Below are positions 16,095 through 24,711 of a stretch of DNA of 64,000 bases, piece by piece. The notes below the pieces were generated by a model that was given only the letters and a program-made list of their open reading frames with translations, was not told the DNA's origin and made no database searches. Position 1 is the stretch's first letter. Each line of letters begins with the position of its first letter. A program made the position numbers and the translations under genes. Source of the stretch: Croceimicrobium hydrocarbonivorans (lineage in GTDB: Bacteria > Bacteroidota > Bacteroidia > Flavobacteriales > Schleiferiaceae); the NCBI RefSeq assembly GCF_014524565.1, contig NZ_CP060139.1:1991501-2055500 (forward strand). Reading direction: 5' to 3'.

Positions 16095-17621
16095 TCAGCT
16101 TTGAGGGTAGATTTTTAAGGTCATTCCCACTTTCAGGCGTTTCGCATTATTAATGCCATTCCACGACATAATATTTTGAGCGCTTACACCGGGATATTTG
16201 CGGGCAATGGAATAAAAGGTTTCACCACTGCGCACCCGATACATTTCGTATTTGCCATCGGTGGAAGTTTTGGTCTGCGAGCTGCTGCTACTGTTGGATG
16301 CCACCGTAGAGCTGCTGGGCATGCGGCGTGGATAAATAGTTAATCTTTGTCCAACGCGAATGGTATTGCCGCGCAGACCGTTCCATCTGCGAATGCTGCT
16401 CACACTAACGCCGTATTTTTCGGCGATGGTGCCTAAAACTTCACCCCGGCGAACCTTGTGGCGAATGCGATCATTCATTTCCACCACGGCTGGTGCTACG
16501 GTCTTGTTTTTAGCAAAATCGTTTTCCGCAATGCTGTAAATCGAATCCTCATTGGCAATAAACAAGCCTACCTTATCCGAAGGTAGAACGATTCGATAAG
16601 CATGATTGGAAACTTTGGGAATCACCTTGTAGCGATAAGCAGGATTTAAGAAGAGTAATTCTTCCTCGTCCATGGCGATCAATTTTGAAAGCTGCTCAAA
16701 GCTTACTTTTTCGCGAATAACAACGGTGTCTGTCGAGAAGAAGGAAGGTTTTATGTCGGTAGCGAAAAGCAAATGCTCCTCGTGGTAATTCATGATATAA
16801 TTCACCGCGATAAAGGCGGGAACATAACCCGCTGTTTCACGAGGCAAAAAGGGACGAATGGCCCAATAATTAGTTTGTCCACCAGAGCGGCGAATGGCCT
16901 TGTTTACATTACCAGGACCCGAATTATAGGCCGCTAGAGCTAGGTTCCAATCACCGAAAATATTGTACAAGGTGGTGAGATAGCGACAAGCGGCTTCCGT
17001 TGATTTGATGGGATCATGGCGTTCATCTACATAGCTGTTAACGCTCAGTCCATTCAATTTACCGGTAGAATACATGAACTGCCATAAGCCTGCTGCTCCC
17101 ACACGCGAACGAGCGGTTGGATTTAAAGCTGACTCTACTACCGCCAGGTATTTGAGCTCCAATGGCATATTGTATTTATCCAAGGTTTGCTCAAAAAGCG
17201 GGAAATAGTAACGAGCCAAGCCCAGCATGCGGCTCACTTGCTCGCGGCGTCTTTTACTGTAGAGATCGATAAAGGAGCGGACAACAGGATTGTAATCTAA
17301 ATCCATGGGACTTAGAGCATCCAGTTCCTTGAGGCGCGCTTCATAGACCGAATCATGCCAATCCGGTAATTCTCCATCGGCCAAAAAGTTGGAGTCGAGG
17401 GTACTAAATTCTTCGGCGGTAGCCTGAAAGAAATTGAGGTATAGCAAGGAGTCGAGGCGGGCCGCCACGGGATGATCCTTAAGATCAATAGCCTCCAGAT
17501 CTAAAAACTGAGGCTTTATGATGGTATCGGTATCCTTATGTTCGCCACCGGGTTGAGTGGGGCTGGCCGCCAATGGCAGAGTAGCCAATCCAAAACCCAG
17601 TGCAAGTAATTTAAGTTTCAT
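16095..17621 (-). CDS. Membrane-bound lytic murein transglycosylase D-like protein with LysM repeats
   Basis: The product (508 residues from the ATG at 17621; a GTG lies three codons upstream) has a signal peptide. Its GH23 lytic transglycosylase domain includes KYLAVVESALNPTARS (catalytic Glu), VGAAGLWQFMYSTGK and DWNLALAAYNSGPGNVNKAI. Two LysM modules follow: HKVRRGEVLGTIAEKYGVSV and YRVRSGETFYSIARKYPGVS, separated by a Ser/Thr-rich linker. It cleaves peptidoglycan glycan strands to 1,6-anhydro products in the periplasm. It is probably cotranscribed with the DUF4837 lipoprotein gene. Confidence 0.93.
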   Translation of the reverse strand: MKLKLLALGFGLATLPLAASPTQPGGEHKDTDTIIKPQFLDLEAIDLKDHPVAARLDSLLYLNFFQATAEEFSTLDSNFLADGELPDWHDSVYEARLKELDALSPMDLDYNPVVRSFIDLYSKRRREQVSRMLGLARYYFPLFEQTLDKYNMPLELKYLAVVESALNPTARSRVGAAGLWQFMYSTGKLNGLSVNSYVDERHDPIKSTEAACRYLTTLYNIFGDWNLALAAYNSGPGNVNKAIRRSGGQTNYWAIRPFLPRETAGYVPAFIAVNYIMNYHEEHLLFATDIKPSFFSTDTVVIREKVSFEQLSKLIAMDEEELLFLNPAYRYKVIPKVSNHAYRIVLPSDKVGLFIANEDSIYSIAENDFAKNKTVAPAVVEMNDRIRHKVRRGEVLGTIAEKYGVSVSSIRRWNGLRGNTIRVGQRLTIYPRRMPSSSTVASNSSSSSQTKTSTDGKYEMYRVRSGETFYSIARKYPGVSAQNIMSWNGINNAKRLKVGMTLKIYPQS

Positions 17622-17701
17622 GTTCAGCACAGAAATATCTAAGGGAAAAGGTAAGTGATTAAATGCCTTTCCCAGTAAGCATTTAACGAGGTTTTTAACC
17701 G

Positions 17702-19120
17702 CTAATTGTGAACTAATGTATCCACAAAACGCAGCAAATCGGCTTCTTGATATTTCGCAGCCGAAAATTGCATTCCAAGCGGTAATCCATTGCTATGAGT
17801 TGCCATCGGCAAGCTGATAGATGGAATGCCACTGATATTGGCGTGTACGGTAAAAATGTCTTCTAAATAAGCCTGCGTAGGATCATTTTGTTCTTGATCC
17901 AAGGCAAAGGCAGTGTGGGGTGTGGTAGGGGAGAAAAGTAGGTCGTAGTCCTTAAAAAGGGCTTCGGTTTTTTCTACCACCAGGCGGCGGGTTTTTTGCG
18001 CTTTGCCATAATAGGCATCGTAATAGCCGCTGCTAAGCACGAAAGTTCCTAGCAGGATACGGCGCTTAACCTCGGGGCCAAAACCTTCGGTGCGCGAAAG
18101 CTTATAGGTGCTCTCCAAATCATGGGCATTGGCACTGCGGTATCCGTAATGGATGCCATCATAGCGGGCCAAATTAGAGCTGGCTTCGGCAGTGGTAAGG
18201 ATATAATATACCGGTACCATATAGTCGAGCAGAGGGAAATCTACCGCTTCCACGGTATGACCATCAGCCTTTAGCTTTTCGATAATAGCTTCAGAAGCTT
18301 TGCGTACTTCGGGATCGAGATGCGCAGATTCCATAGCATTGCGGAAATAAGCAATGCGCTTTTTGCCAGGCTCGGGGGCCGATTGTACCGACTCTACCTC
18401 ACGTTTACTTACGGTATTGTCATAATTGTCTGCGCCGGCCATCACTTCGTAAAGGAGGGCAATATCTTCTACAGAGCGGGCAAAGGGACCAATTTGATCG
18501 AAGCTGGAGGCAAAGGCAATCAAACCATGGCGAGAAATTCGTCCATAGCTGGGCTTAAAACCATAAATGCCGGTAAAGCTGGCGGGTTGGCGAATAGATC
18601 CACCGGTATCACTTCCCAAGGAAGCTAAGCATAAGCCTGCCGCAACCGCAGACGCTGATCCACCGGAGCTTCCACCGGGAACCTTAGTAGTGTCGAGTGG
18701 GTTTTTAACCGGCCCATAAGCACTAAAGCGGTTAGAGGAACCCATGGCGAATTCATCGCAATTGAGTCGACCAATAATAATCGCATCCTCAGCTAAAAGT
18801 CTTTCGACTACCGTGGCGGAGAACAGAGATTGAAAACCTTCCAAAATTTTGGAAGCGGCCGAAACCTTATGGTCTTTGTAAACAATATTATCCTTGATTC
18901 CAATTACCATCCCTGCGAGTTTACCCGCAGTGCCGTGTTGCAATTTGGCGTCAATTACCGTGGCCCGGGCGCGAGCGTCGTGGGCATATACTTCTAAAAA
19001 GGCGTTCAGATCCTGATGCGCCTCAATTTTCTCCAGGTAATTTTCTACAAGCTGTACGCAGCTGATGGATTTTGATTCCAGGTCGGACTGGATTTCGGTC
19101 AGCTTCCGGTAATCTTTCAA
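17702..19120 (-). CDS. gatA: Glutamyl-tRNA(Gln)/aspartyl-tRNA(Asn) amidotransferase subunit A
   Basis: The 472-residue amidase-signature protein has the full Ser-cisSer-Lys triad: Lys76 in GIKDNI, Ser151 in PGGSSGGSASAV and Ser175 in SDTGGSIRQPAS. GatA releases ammonia from glutamine, which GatB uses to amidate misacylated tRNA; gatB and gatC are not in the window. The start is TTG at 19120, since the next in-frame ATG lies near residue 71, inside the catalytic region. It begins 10 nt after the tatA stop codon, so tatA-gatA are likely cotranscribed. Confidence 0.95.
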   Translation of the reverse strand: MKDYRKLTEIQSDLESKSISCVQLVENYLEKIEAHQDLNAFLEVYAHDARARATVIDAKLQHGTAGKLAGMVIGIKDNIVYKDHKVSAASKILEGFQSLFSATVVERLLAEDAIIIGRLNCDEFAMGSSNRFSAYGPVKNPLDTTKVPGGSSGGSASAVAAGLCLASLGSDTGGSIRQPASFTGIYGFKPSYGRISRHGLIAFASSFDQIGPFARSVEDIALLYEVMAGADNYDNTVSKREVESVQSAPEPGKKRIAYFRNAMESAHLDPEVRKASEAIIEKLKADGHTVEAVDFPLLDYMVPVYYILTTAEASSNLARYDGIHYGYRSANAHDLESTYKLSRTEGFGPEVKRRILLGTFVLSSGYYDAYYGKAQKTRRLVVEKTEALFKDYDLLFSPTTPHTAFALDQEQNDPTQAYLEDIFTVHANISGIPSISLPMATHSNGLPLGMQFSAAKYQEADLLRFVDTLVHN

Positions 19121-19130
19121 GGTATTGACT

Positions 19131-19322
19131 TTAGGATTTTTTCTCTGGCGATTCTTCTTTATCGTCTTCTTTCACAGCATCTTTAAACTCCTTAATGCCG
19201 CCACCAAGGCCGCGCATTAATTCAGGAATTTTACGTCCGCCAAAAAGGAGCAGTACCAAGGCAACAATCAGAATAATTTGCCAGGGACCTACAAATCCTA
19301 AAAACAGGCTTGCCATCGTCAT
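19131..19322 (-). CDS. tatA: Twin-arginine translocase subunit TatA/TatE
   Basis: The 63-residue product has the standard plan: a short N-terminal membrane helix (GPWQIILIVALVLLLFGG), a hinge at FGGRKIPELMRGLGGGIKEFK with the conserved Phe-Gly, an amphipathic helix, and a charged Lys/Glu tail. It forms the pore of the Tat system for folded, often cofactor-bearing, proteins. ATG codons at 19322 and 19316 are both possible. It is the first gene of the minus-strand unit tatA-gatA, and a promoter-like TACCTTTG lies 24 nt upstream. Confidence 0.95.
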   Translation of the reverse strand: MTMASLFLGFVGPWQIILIVALVLLLFGGRKIPELMRGLGGGIKEFKDAVKEDDKEESPEKKS

Positions 19323-19345
19323 TGTATCATGAATTTAATGAGCCG

Positions 19346-19353
19346 CAAAGGTA
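19346..19353 (-). promoter_or_regulatory. Candidate promoter -7 element of tatA-gatA
   Basis: The minus strand reads TACCTTTG, an exact fit to the Bacteroidota -7 consensus TAnnTTTG, 24 nt before the tatA ATG in a 170 nt divergent intergenic region. I see no clear TTTG -33 element at the expected distance, so this rests on the -7 box and its position. Confidence 0.4.
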
Positions 19354-19492
19354 TAAATTAAACGGCCCATTGGGGCGGCTTTCCAAGATCAGTATTTCGC
19401 CCTCAAAGAATTAGGGGACGAGAGGCCTTAAACACAATAAAACCTGCGCATACCTCGTCAATATTGTATCTTGCCAAACCAGAATCTAGAAC

Positions 19493-20188
19493 ATGGAAGA
19501 GATCATCAAGCTTCGCCAGATCAAGCGTGACTTTCCCCTTGGAAGTCAGGTGGTGAAAGTGCTGAAAGGCATTGATCTGGATGTGCGTCGCAATGAATAT
19601 GTGGCTTTAATGGGCCCCTCAGGATCCGGGAAATCGACCCTGATGAATTTATTGGGCTGCCTCGATACACCCAGCAGCGGCGAATACTGGCTAAACGGAA
19701 AGGATGTAAGCAAAATGACCGATAATGAGTTGGCGGAAGTGCGCAATTCAGAGATCGGTTTTGTTTTTCAAACCTTTAACCTTTTGCCACGTAGTACTGC
19801 GCTCGAGAATGTGGCTTTGCCTTTGGTTTATGCCGGAGCCAGTACCACCGATCGTCAGGCTCGAGCCGAAGAAGTTTTAAACTCCGTAGGTTTAAGTGAT
19901 CGCATGGATCACCGTCCTAATCAGCTCAGTGGTGGGCAGCGTCAAAGGGTAGCCGTGGCCAGAGCCCTGGTAAATCATCCCTCCATTATATTGGCGGATG
20001 AGCCCACGGGTAACCTCGATTCCAAAACCTCAGTAGAAATTATGAAGCTCTTTAGCGATATCCACGCTCGAGGGAATACCGTAATTCTGGTAACGCATGA
20101 GGAGGACATTGCTCAGCACGCACATCGCATTATTCGTTTGCGCGATGGTATGATCGAATCCGACGAAAAGAACGAACATGGATCTTAA
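19493..20188 (+). CDS. LolD/MacB-type ABC transporter ATP-binding protein
   Basis: The 231-residue single ATPase domain has Walker [10 protein letters not shown], the family's [19 protein letters not shown] segment, Q-loop [19 protein letters not shown], signature [15 protein letters not shown] and Walker [13 protein letters not shown]. This is the LolD/MacB/FtsE class, which drives mechanotransmission rather than solute import, for example lipoprotein release or peptide export. No permease gene is adjacent, so the partner is unknown. It overlaps the downstream SDR gene by 11 nt. Confidence 0.92.
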   Translation: MEEIIKLRQIKRDFPLGSQVVKVLKGIDLDVRRNEYVALMGPSGSGKSTLMNLLGCLDTPSSGEYWLNGKDVSKMTDNELAEVRNSEIGFVFQTFNLLPRSTALENVALPLVYAGASTTDRQARAEEVLNSVGLSDRMDHRPNQLSGGQRQRVAVARALVNHPSIILADEPTGNLDSKTSVEIMKLFSDIHARGNTVILVTHEEDIAQHAHRIIRLRDGMIESDEKNEHGS

Positions 20189-20966
20189 TCTTAGTGGTAA
20201 GAAAGCCCTGATCTGCGGCAGCAGTGACGGTATCGGTAAAGCGGCAGCCGAAGAAATTGCCCGCATGGGAGCCAGTGTAACCTTATTGGCTCGCAACCCT
20301 GAAAAACTCGAAAAAGTAAAATCCCAACTCAGTACCGCCCATGGTCAGCAGCATCAAATTTTGGTGGCCGACTTTGATGATTTAGTAGGTCTCGAATCTG
20401 AGTTAAGCGCACATCTTCGCGCCGGGAACGATTACAATATTCTGGTTAATAATAGTGGTGGACCGCCCGCCGGACCTGCGCATAAAGCCGGTTTGGAAGA
20501 ATATGTTACGGCCTTCCGTCGCCATTTATTAGCCAATCAATTAATTAGCCAGGCCCTTTTAGAGGGGATGCGTAAAAGCGGATATGGACGAATCATTAAT
20601 GTGATTTCCACTTCTGTAAAAGCACCTTTACCTAATTTGGGAGTAAGCAATACCATTCGCGGAGCAGTGGCCAATTGGTCTAAAACTTTGAGCCGCGAAT
20701 TAGGTCCGGATGGAATTACCGTAAACAATGTTTTACCCGGAGCTACAGAAACCCTGCGCTTAAGTTCCATTATCAGCAATAAAGCCCAAAAAACCGGAAA
20801 GAGTGAAGCAGAGGTTTCTGCCGAAATGACCTCCGAAATTCCATTAGCCCGTTTCGCTAAGCCCGAGGAAGTGGCCAATGCCATTGCCTTTTTAGCCTCC
20901 CCGGCGGCAGCTTATATCAGCGGAATTAATGTGCCGGTAGACGGTGGTCGTACGCCAAACTTATAA
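20178..20966 (+). CDS. Short-chain dehydrogenase/reductase family protein lacking the catalytic Tyr and Lys
   Basis: The 262-residue Rossmann protein has the NAD(P) motif [25 protein letters not shown] and a C-terminal [10 protein letters not shown]. It aligns with FabG-like SDRs up to Ser144 (NVISTS). The YxxxK position, 13 residues on, reads S157-N-T-I-R161, so both Tyr and Lys are replaced. An atypical SDR subgroup with SNxxR at this place exists, as far as I recall, so this looks like a family trait rather than damage. It sits 2 nt before an ALDH8-type dehydrogenase gene, which suggests a shared catabolic role such as 2-aminomuconate metabolism (inference). Confidence 0.85.
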   Translation: MDLNLSGKKALICGSSDGIGKAAAEEIARMGASVTLLARNPEKLEKVKSQLSTAHGQQHQILVADFDDLVGLESELSAHLRAGNDYNILVNNSGGPPAGPAHKAGLEEYVTAFRRHLLANQLISQALLEGMRKSGYGRIINVISTSVKAPLPNLGVSNTIRGAVANWSKTLSRELGPDGITVNNVLPGATETLRLSSIISNKAQKTGKSEAEVSAEMTSEIPLARFAKPEEVANAIAFLASPAAAYISGINVPVDGGRTPNL

Positions 20967-20968
20967 GG

Positions 20969-22411
20969 ATGGAAAAATTACAGAACTATATTGGAGGCAA
21001 ACTTTGTGCTCCGGTAAAAGGGGAATACCTCGATAATTATGAACCTGCCAGAGGCGAAGTTTATTCCTTAATTCCTCGCTCGGGGGCCGAAGATGTAACT
21101 GCGGCAGTAAAAGCGGCCGAAGCAGCATTTCCCGCTTGGTCGGCCTTAAGTAATGCTGAGCGCAGTAAGCACTTAATGGCACTAAGCAATCGCATTGCCG
21201 AGCGCCTCGATGAATTGGCCATGGCCGAAAGTCGGGATAATGGCAAGCCTTTTAAATTGGCTCAGTCGGTGGATATCCCCAGAGCACGCGACAATTTTGC
21301 CTTCTTTGCCACCGCTATTTTGCATCAGGAAGATGAGTTTCACAATATGGGGGGCAAGGGATTTAATTATACCCTGCGTCAGCCTTTAGGCTCTGTGGCC
21401 TGTATCTCTCCCTGGAATTTACCGCTCTATTTATTCAGTTGGAAAATTGCTCCGGCCTTAGCCAGTGGGAATTGTGTTATTGCCAAGCCATCGGAGGTAA
21501 CTCCTTATACCGCCTATTTACTTTCGCAGATTTGCATCGAAGTAGGATTCCCGGCCGGGGTACTCAATATTGTGCATGGCTTAGGCGCTGAGGCCGGGCA
21601 GGCCATGGTAGAGAATGATACCATCAAGGCGATTTCCTTTACCGGCGGAACCGCAACCGGAGCGCGTATTGCCAGCATTGCGGCACCTAAATTCAAGAAG
21701 ATGTCCTTAGAATTGGGGGGTAAAAACCCCAATATCATTTTTGATGATTGTGATTTTGAACGGGCTGTAAAAATCAGCACTCGAGCGGCCTTTGCCAATC
21801 AGGGGCAAATTTGCCTTTGTGGAAGTCGCATCTTCGTACAACGCGGAATTTACGATCGATTTAAGGAGGCTTTTGTTGAGCGTGTGAAAGGCTTAAAAGT
21901 TGGGGCTCCAGAAGAAGAAAGCTCTCGCATGGGAGCCGTGGTTTCCGAAGCGCATATGGAAAAGATATTGTCTTATATCCAATTAGCGCAGGAAGAAGGT
22001 GGCCAGATTTTGCATGGAGGAAAGCGGGTAGAAATGCCGGCGCCTTATGATAAGGGCTATTTCTTGGAACCTACAGTAATTGAAGGATTGAGCTTTGATT
22101 GCCGTACCAATCAGGAAGAAATCTTCGGACCCGTAGTAACCCTTACGCCTTTTGATACAGAAGAAGAGGTTTTGATGATGGCCAATAGCACCGAATATGG
22201 ATTGGCCTGTACCATCTTCACACAGGACTTGAATCGTGCCCACCGCGTGGCTCGCGATATCCATAGCGGAATTGTGTGGATTAATGATTGGTTAGTGCGC
22301 GATTTACGTACGCCTTTCGGCGGAATGAAAAACAGCGGCGTCGGTCGCGAAGGCGGCTTTGAAGCTTTGAAGTTCTTTACCGAGGCCAAGAACGTTTGCT
22401 TTAATTACTAG
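20969..22411 (+). CDS. Aldehyde dehydrogenase, ALDH8 / aminomuconate-semialdehyde type
   Basis: This complete 480-residue NAD(P)-dependent aldehyde dehydrogenase has the oxyanion Asn in SPWNLPL (Asn150), general base Glu248 in LELGGKNPN, and catalytic Cys282 in NQGQICLCGSR. The late IFGPVVTLTPF and WINDWLVRDLRTPFGGMKNSG segments are also present; the WINDWLVRD version points to the 2-hydroxy/2-aminomuconic semialdehyde dehydrogenase branch. It follows the atypical SDR gene by 2 nt. Genes for the upper kynurenine/3-hydroxyanthranilate pathway are not in the window, so the substrate remains inferred. Confidence 0.9.
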   Translation: MEKLQNYIGGKLCAPVKGEYLDNYEPARGEVYSLIPRSGAEDVTAAVKAAEAAFPAWSALSNAERSKHLMALSNRIAERLDELAMAESRDNGKPFKLAQSVDIPRARDNFAFFATAILHQEDEFHNMGGKGFNYTLRQPLGSVACISPWNLPLYLFSWKIAPALASGNCVIAKPSEVTPYTAYLLSQICIEVGFPAGVLNIVHGLGAEAGQAMVENDTIKAISFTGGTATGARIASIAAPKFKKMSLELGGKNPNIIFDDCDFERAVKISTRAAFANQGQICLCGSRIFVQRGIYDRFKEAFVERVKGLKVGAPEEESSRMGAVVSEAHMEKILSYIQLAQEEGGQILHGGKRVEMPAPYDKGYFLEPTVIEGLSFDCRTNQEEIFGPVVTLTPFDTEEEVLMMANSTEYGLACTIFTQDLNRAHRVARDIHSGIVWINDWLVRDLRTPFGGMKNSGVGREGGFEALKFFTEAKNVCFNY

Positions 22412-22416
22412 AATGT

Positions 22417-22818
22417 ATGAGTAATTACCTGATCGCATTTATTCCTTTTATCCTCTTCTACTTTTTGGCGAGGATGATGATGGATCGGGCTAATCGCAAA
22501 TTGGAACCCGAGAAGAAAGCCGAAATGGTGGACCTGTTTTCCAATCGATCACCCATGCGCTATGTTTGGTTGGCCCTCTTAATGGGCGGGCTATATGCAG
22601 TTTGGCAGGCAGAATTACTCGATCTTAATTATACCCTGGCCTTTTATTTTGCCGGCCTGATTGTGTACTCCGTTTTTTACGGTCGTAAATCAGTGAGCCT
22701 ATTAAAGGCCAACAATTTTCCGCCTGATTACATCCGTGCTTATCTCAGTGCTACCCTATTTCAATGGGCGGGAATCGCCTTTTTGGTCTTTGGGATGATA
22801 TTGGTACGCAATGGCTAA
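22417..22818 (+). CDS. Small unknown integral membrane protein
   Basis: Not recognised. The 133-residue protein has about four hydrophobic segments: YLIAFIPFILFYFLARMM, a central WLALLMGGLYAVW, LAFYFAGLIVYSVFYG and a C-terminal WAGIAFLVFGMILV. A basic loop (RANRKLEPEKKAEM) lies after the first. It starts 5 nt after the aldehyde dehydrogenase gene and overlaps the GNAT gene by 8 nt, so it belongs to the same transcript. Confidence 0.75.
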   Translation: MSNYLIAFIPFILFYFLARMMMDRANRKLEPEKKAEMVDLFSNRSPMRYVWLALLMGGLYAVWQAELLDLNYTLAFYFAGLIVYSVFYGRKSVSLLKANNFPPDYIRAYLSATLFQWAGIAFLVFGMILVRNG

Positions 22819-23275
22819 ACAGGAGCTCAGGATAGAAAGAACGAATTCCAAGAATCCGGATTTTATAAGCCTGGTCCAATTGCTGGATGCTGAGCTGGTT
22901 CATCGCGATGGACCCATGAATAGCTTTTACCATCAGTTTAATGGCATTGAAGATTTAAAGCAGGCTTTGCTTTTATACCAGGGAGATCAAGCCCTAGCCT
23001 GTGGTGCATTTAAAAACAAGTCTGCGGATACGGCGGAGGTCAAGCGTATGTATGTAGTCGAAAGCCAGCGCTCCCAAGGATTGGCCAGTCAATTATTAGG
23101 GGCCTTGGAAGACTGGGCCCGCGAATTAGCTTTAAAGCGATTGGTTTTGGAAACCGGAATCAATCAACCGGAAGCCATTCGCTTGTATGAGAAGAACGGC
23201 TATCAGCGGATTCCCAATTATCCGCCTTATGAAGGTGTGGAAACTAGTTATTGTTTTGAGAAAATATTGAATTAG
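22811..23275 (+). CDS. GNAT family N-acetyltransferase
   Basis: The 154-residue protein has the GNAT acetyl-CoA binding motif VKRMYVVESQRSQGLASQLLGALEDWA, where QRSQGLA is the Q/RxxGxG/A loop. The motif B region follows: RLVLETGINQPEAIRLYEKNGYQRIP. The acceptor is unknown. Its last 42 coding codons before the C-terminal Ile-Leu-Asn are repeated 1574 nt downstream in the same orientation (24712-24837), marking an insertion or recombination event at its 3' end. It is followed directly by a strong terminator hairpin. Confidence 0.9.
   Translation: MAKQELRIERTNSKNPDFISLVQLLDAELVHRDGPMNSFYHQFNGIEDLKQALLLYQGDQALACGAFKNKSADTAEVKRMYVVESQRSQGLASQLLGALEDWARELALKRLVLETGINQPEAIRLYEKNGYQRIPNYPPYEGVETSYCFEKILN
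23138..23263 (+). repeat. Direct repeat, copy 1 (3' end of the GNAT gene)
   Basis: This 126 bp segment inside the intact GNAT gene matches 24712-24837 without gaps. Hand alignment gives 8 mismatches in the first 51 nt, all synonymous except one Val/Ile change, and none in the last 75 nt (23189-23263). The sharp change from diverged to identical suggests a recombination boundary near 23188. Confidence 0.9.
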
Positions 23276-23277
23276 GA

Positions 23278-23310
23278 AGCTGTCTCATTTCTGAGGCAGC
23301 TCTTATTTTT
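23278..23310 (+). terminator. Rho-independent terminator after the GNAT gene
   Basis: AGCTGTCTCA and TGAGGCAGCT form a 10 bp stem with one G-U pair around a TTTC loop, followed by CTTATTTTT. It starts 3 nt after the GNAT stop codon and would end the 19493-23275 transcript. Confidence 0.85.
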
Positions 23311-23360
23311 ACGCTGTTTATTGCAAATCGGCCCCCATAGACATTGTAACCGTCATGGTT

Positions 23361-23489
23361 TTAAGTATCTCCTGCCAGCATTGACAGTGCTTTTTCTTTT
23401 TGAAAACCTCTTATTGAAAGTTCATCTTGAGCTAAAGATCCGGTAGAAAAGAATGTTACCGTTACGTAAATAAAATTTTTAAAACGCAT
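23361..23489 (-). CDS. Possible 42-residue secreted peptide
   Basis: An ATG-started minus-strand frame encodes 42 residues with a signal-peptide look: two basic residues, IYVTVTFFSTGSLA, then Gln-Asp, and a mature part of about 22 residues (QDELSIRGFQKEKALSMLAG and two more). It lies 37 nt downstream of the unknown envelope protein gene in the same orientation, within the GNAT-flanked insert. It could instead be the 5' piece of a decayed gene, because other frames remain open for a short way beyond its stop codon. There is no homology support. Confidence 0.3.
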   Translation of the reverse strand: MRFKNFIYVTVTFFSTGSLAQDELSIRGFQKEKALSMLAGDT

Positions 23490-23526
23490 AGTATATACCT
23501 TGCTTAGGAGACTTTATTGTAGGATG

Positions 23527-24060
23527 TCATAAGATATATTGAAATTTAAACTTCAATATTATTTTTCTTGATGTAGCCTGACCAAATGTTGGAAACCACT
23601 TCGCGTTTGATTGACTTTCAAAATGTGGTGAAATAAAGAAAACTAGGTTTTTATACTTAAACCCCATATCAATATCTGGCTCTAATCCTTGCATTGTAAG
23701 AAAGTACAAGCCTACAATGGGCTTAAAATTTGATTCTTCTTTTCTTCCAAACATAAAGCTGTACCCGAAAGACATTCGTGAGGTATAGACCCATGGTTGG
23801 GATACTAGTCTCCGAAATTCCCCGCGTCCTTCAGCAATAAATTCACTTGTTAGGACTCCATAATAATTTAAAGTGAACCCTTTGTATGATGCAGATACTC
23901 CGCTCCACATTTCTCTTTGATATGAATCAACGGATACAACGGGGACGGTTAAACCTAATCTCCAATCTTTGGTTTTAGCTTTTTGGCTATATAGAGATAT
24001 TGAAAGAAGGAATGATGCTACAAAAAGAATCGTTTTCTTTATCATTTTATTGATTTTCAT
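23527..24060 (-). CDS. Unknown exported protein in the GNAT-flanked insert
   Basis: Not recognised. The 177-residue product begins MKINKMIKKTILFVASFLLS, a typical signal peptide with cleavage near LYSQ. Short alternating strands follow (GLTVPVVSVDSY, GFTLNYYGVLTSEF, RMSFGYSFMFG), ending in IILKFKFQYIL. An eight-stranded outer-membrane barrel is plausible. Base composition looks more AT-rich than the flanking genes, and it lies between a terminator and a dnaB remnant. Both points suggest foreign or relocated DNA. It shares no obvious similarity with the other barrel-like proteins in the window. Confidence 0.65.
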   Translation of the reverse strand: MKINKMIKKTILFVASFLLSISLYSQKAKTKDWRLGLTVPVVSVDSYQREMWSGVSASYKGFTLNYYGVLTSEFIAEGRGEFRRLVSQPWVYTSRMSFGYSFMFGRKEESNFKPIVGLYFLTMQGLEPDIDMGFKYKNLVFFISPHFESQSNAKWFPTFGQATSRKIILKFKFQYIL

Positions 24061-24144
24061 GAGCTTAGTAAATGTGAAAATAATCGCAGATTAACTGTTA
24101 AGGAGTTTTCCCTGAATTTTAAAAAGGGCTTTTTCTGAGATTAA

Positions 24145-24711
24145 CTAGGGCTTTTTGCCTTTTCTCAAGTCTTTAAAGTCTTCTAAATCAAAAAATCGGG
24201 TGTACTGGCCTTCGAATCCCATTCGGTTGCGAACAAGGTCTCCATTTCGGTTTTTGGTAAGGATGTATTTCGCTTCACCATTAGTGGGTTCACTATGATA
24301 GTCGTCCCATTGTTCAATGTCGTAGTATTCGAGTCGATTCAAACACAATAGCACATCAGCGTCTTGATCAATGAAGCCTGAGTCTCTTAAATGGGATAGC
24401 ATAGGTCGCTTATGCCCACCTTGACTTTCTGCACTACGCAAGAGTTGTGAAAGTGCAATAACAGGGATGTCTAGTTCCTTGGCAACCATTTTCAATCCTC
24501 CAGAAATTCTTGATATCTCTTGCTCACGATTGGCATCTTTGTTTTTAATTCCAGACATCAGTTGCAGGTAATTTACAATTATGAGCTTTATCCCATATCT
24601 GGAATTCATTTGCTTTGATTTGGGAACCCTCAATTGTCACCTGAGCGGTGTCGCCTATGATTAGTTTAGAATTCCTGATCGGTTTTGTGGCTTCAATGGC
24701 GATAGCTTGTT
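24145..24711 (-). pseudogene. dnaB: Remnant of replicative DNA helicase DnaB (C-terminal part, frameshifted, 5' truncated)
   Basis: The minus strand encodes the DnaB RecA-like core: RYGIKLIIVNYLQLMSG (normally DYLQLM, with the Walker B Asp changed to Asn), EISRISGGLKMVAKELDIPVIALSQL, LRDSGFIDQDADVLL and ILTKNRNG. The long frame up to 24633 has no ATG. Upstream of about 24635 the homology continues in another frame (KPIRNSKLIIGDTAQVTIE, matching the usual IDDTA segment), so there is a frameshift. The homology then stops at the GNAT repeat, somewhere in 24705-24725. The N-terminal domain and Walker A are missing. It cannot make a working helicase and marks a past insertion or rearrangement. Confidence 0.88.

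Noticed and set aside
17655-17692. Hairpin TTAAATGC...GCATTTAA after gatA as a terminator.
   Set aside because: The stem is AT-rich and not followed by a clear T run on the minus strand.
24145-24633. Intact DnaB-like gene of 162 residues.
   Set aside because: It starts only at TTG, lacks Walker A and the N-terminal domain, and homology continues upstream in another frame.
23276-24711. Insertion sequence or transposon.
   Set aside because: No transposase or terminal inverted repeats were seen; only the flanking GNAT repeat and a dnaB remnant support mobility.
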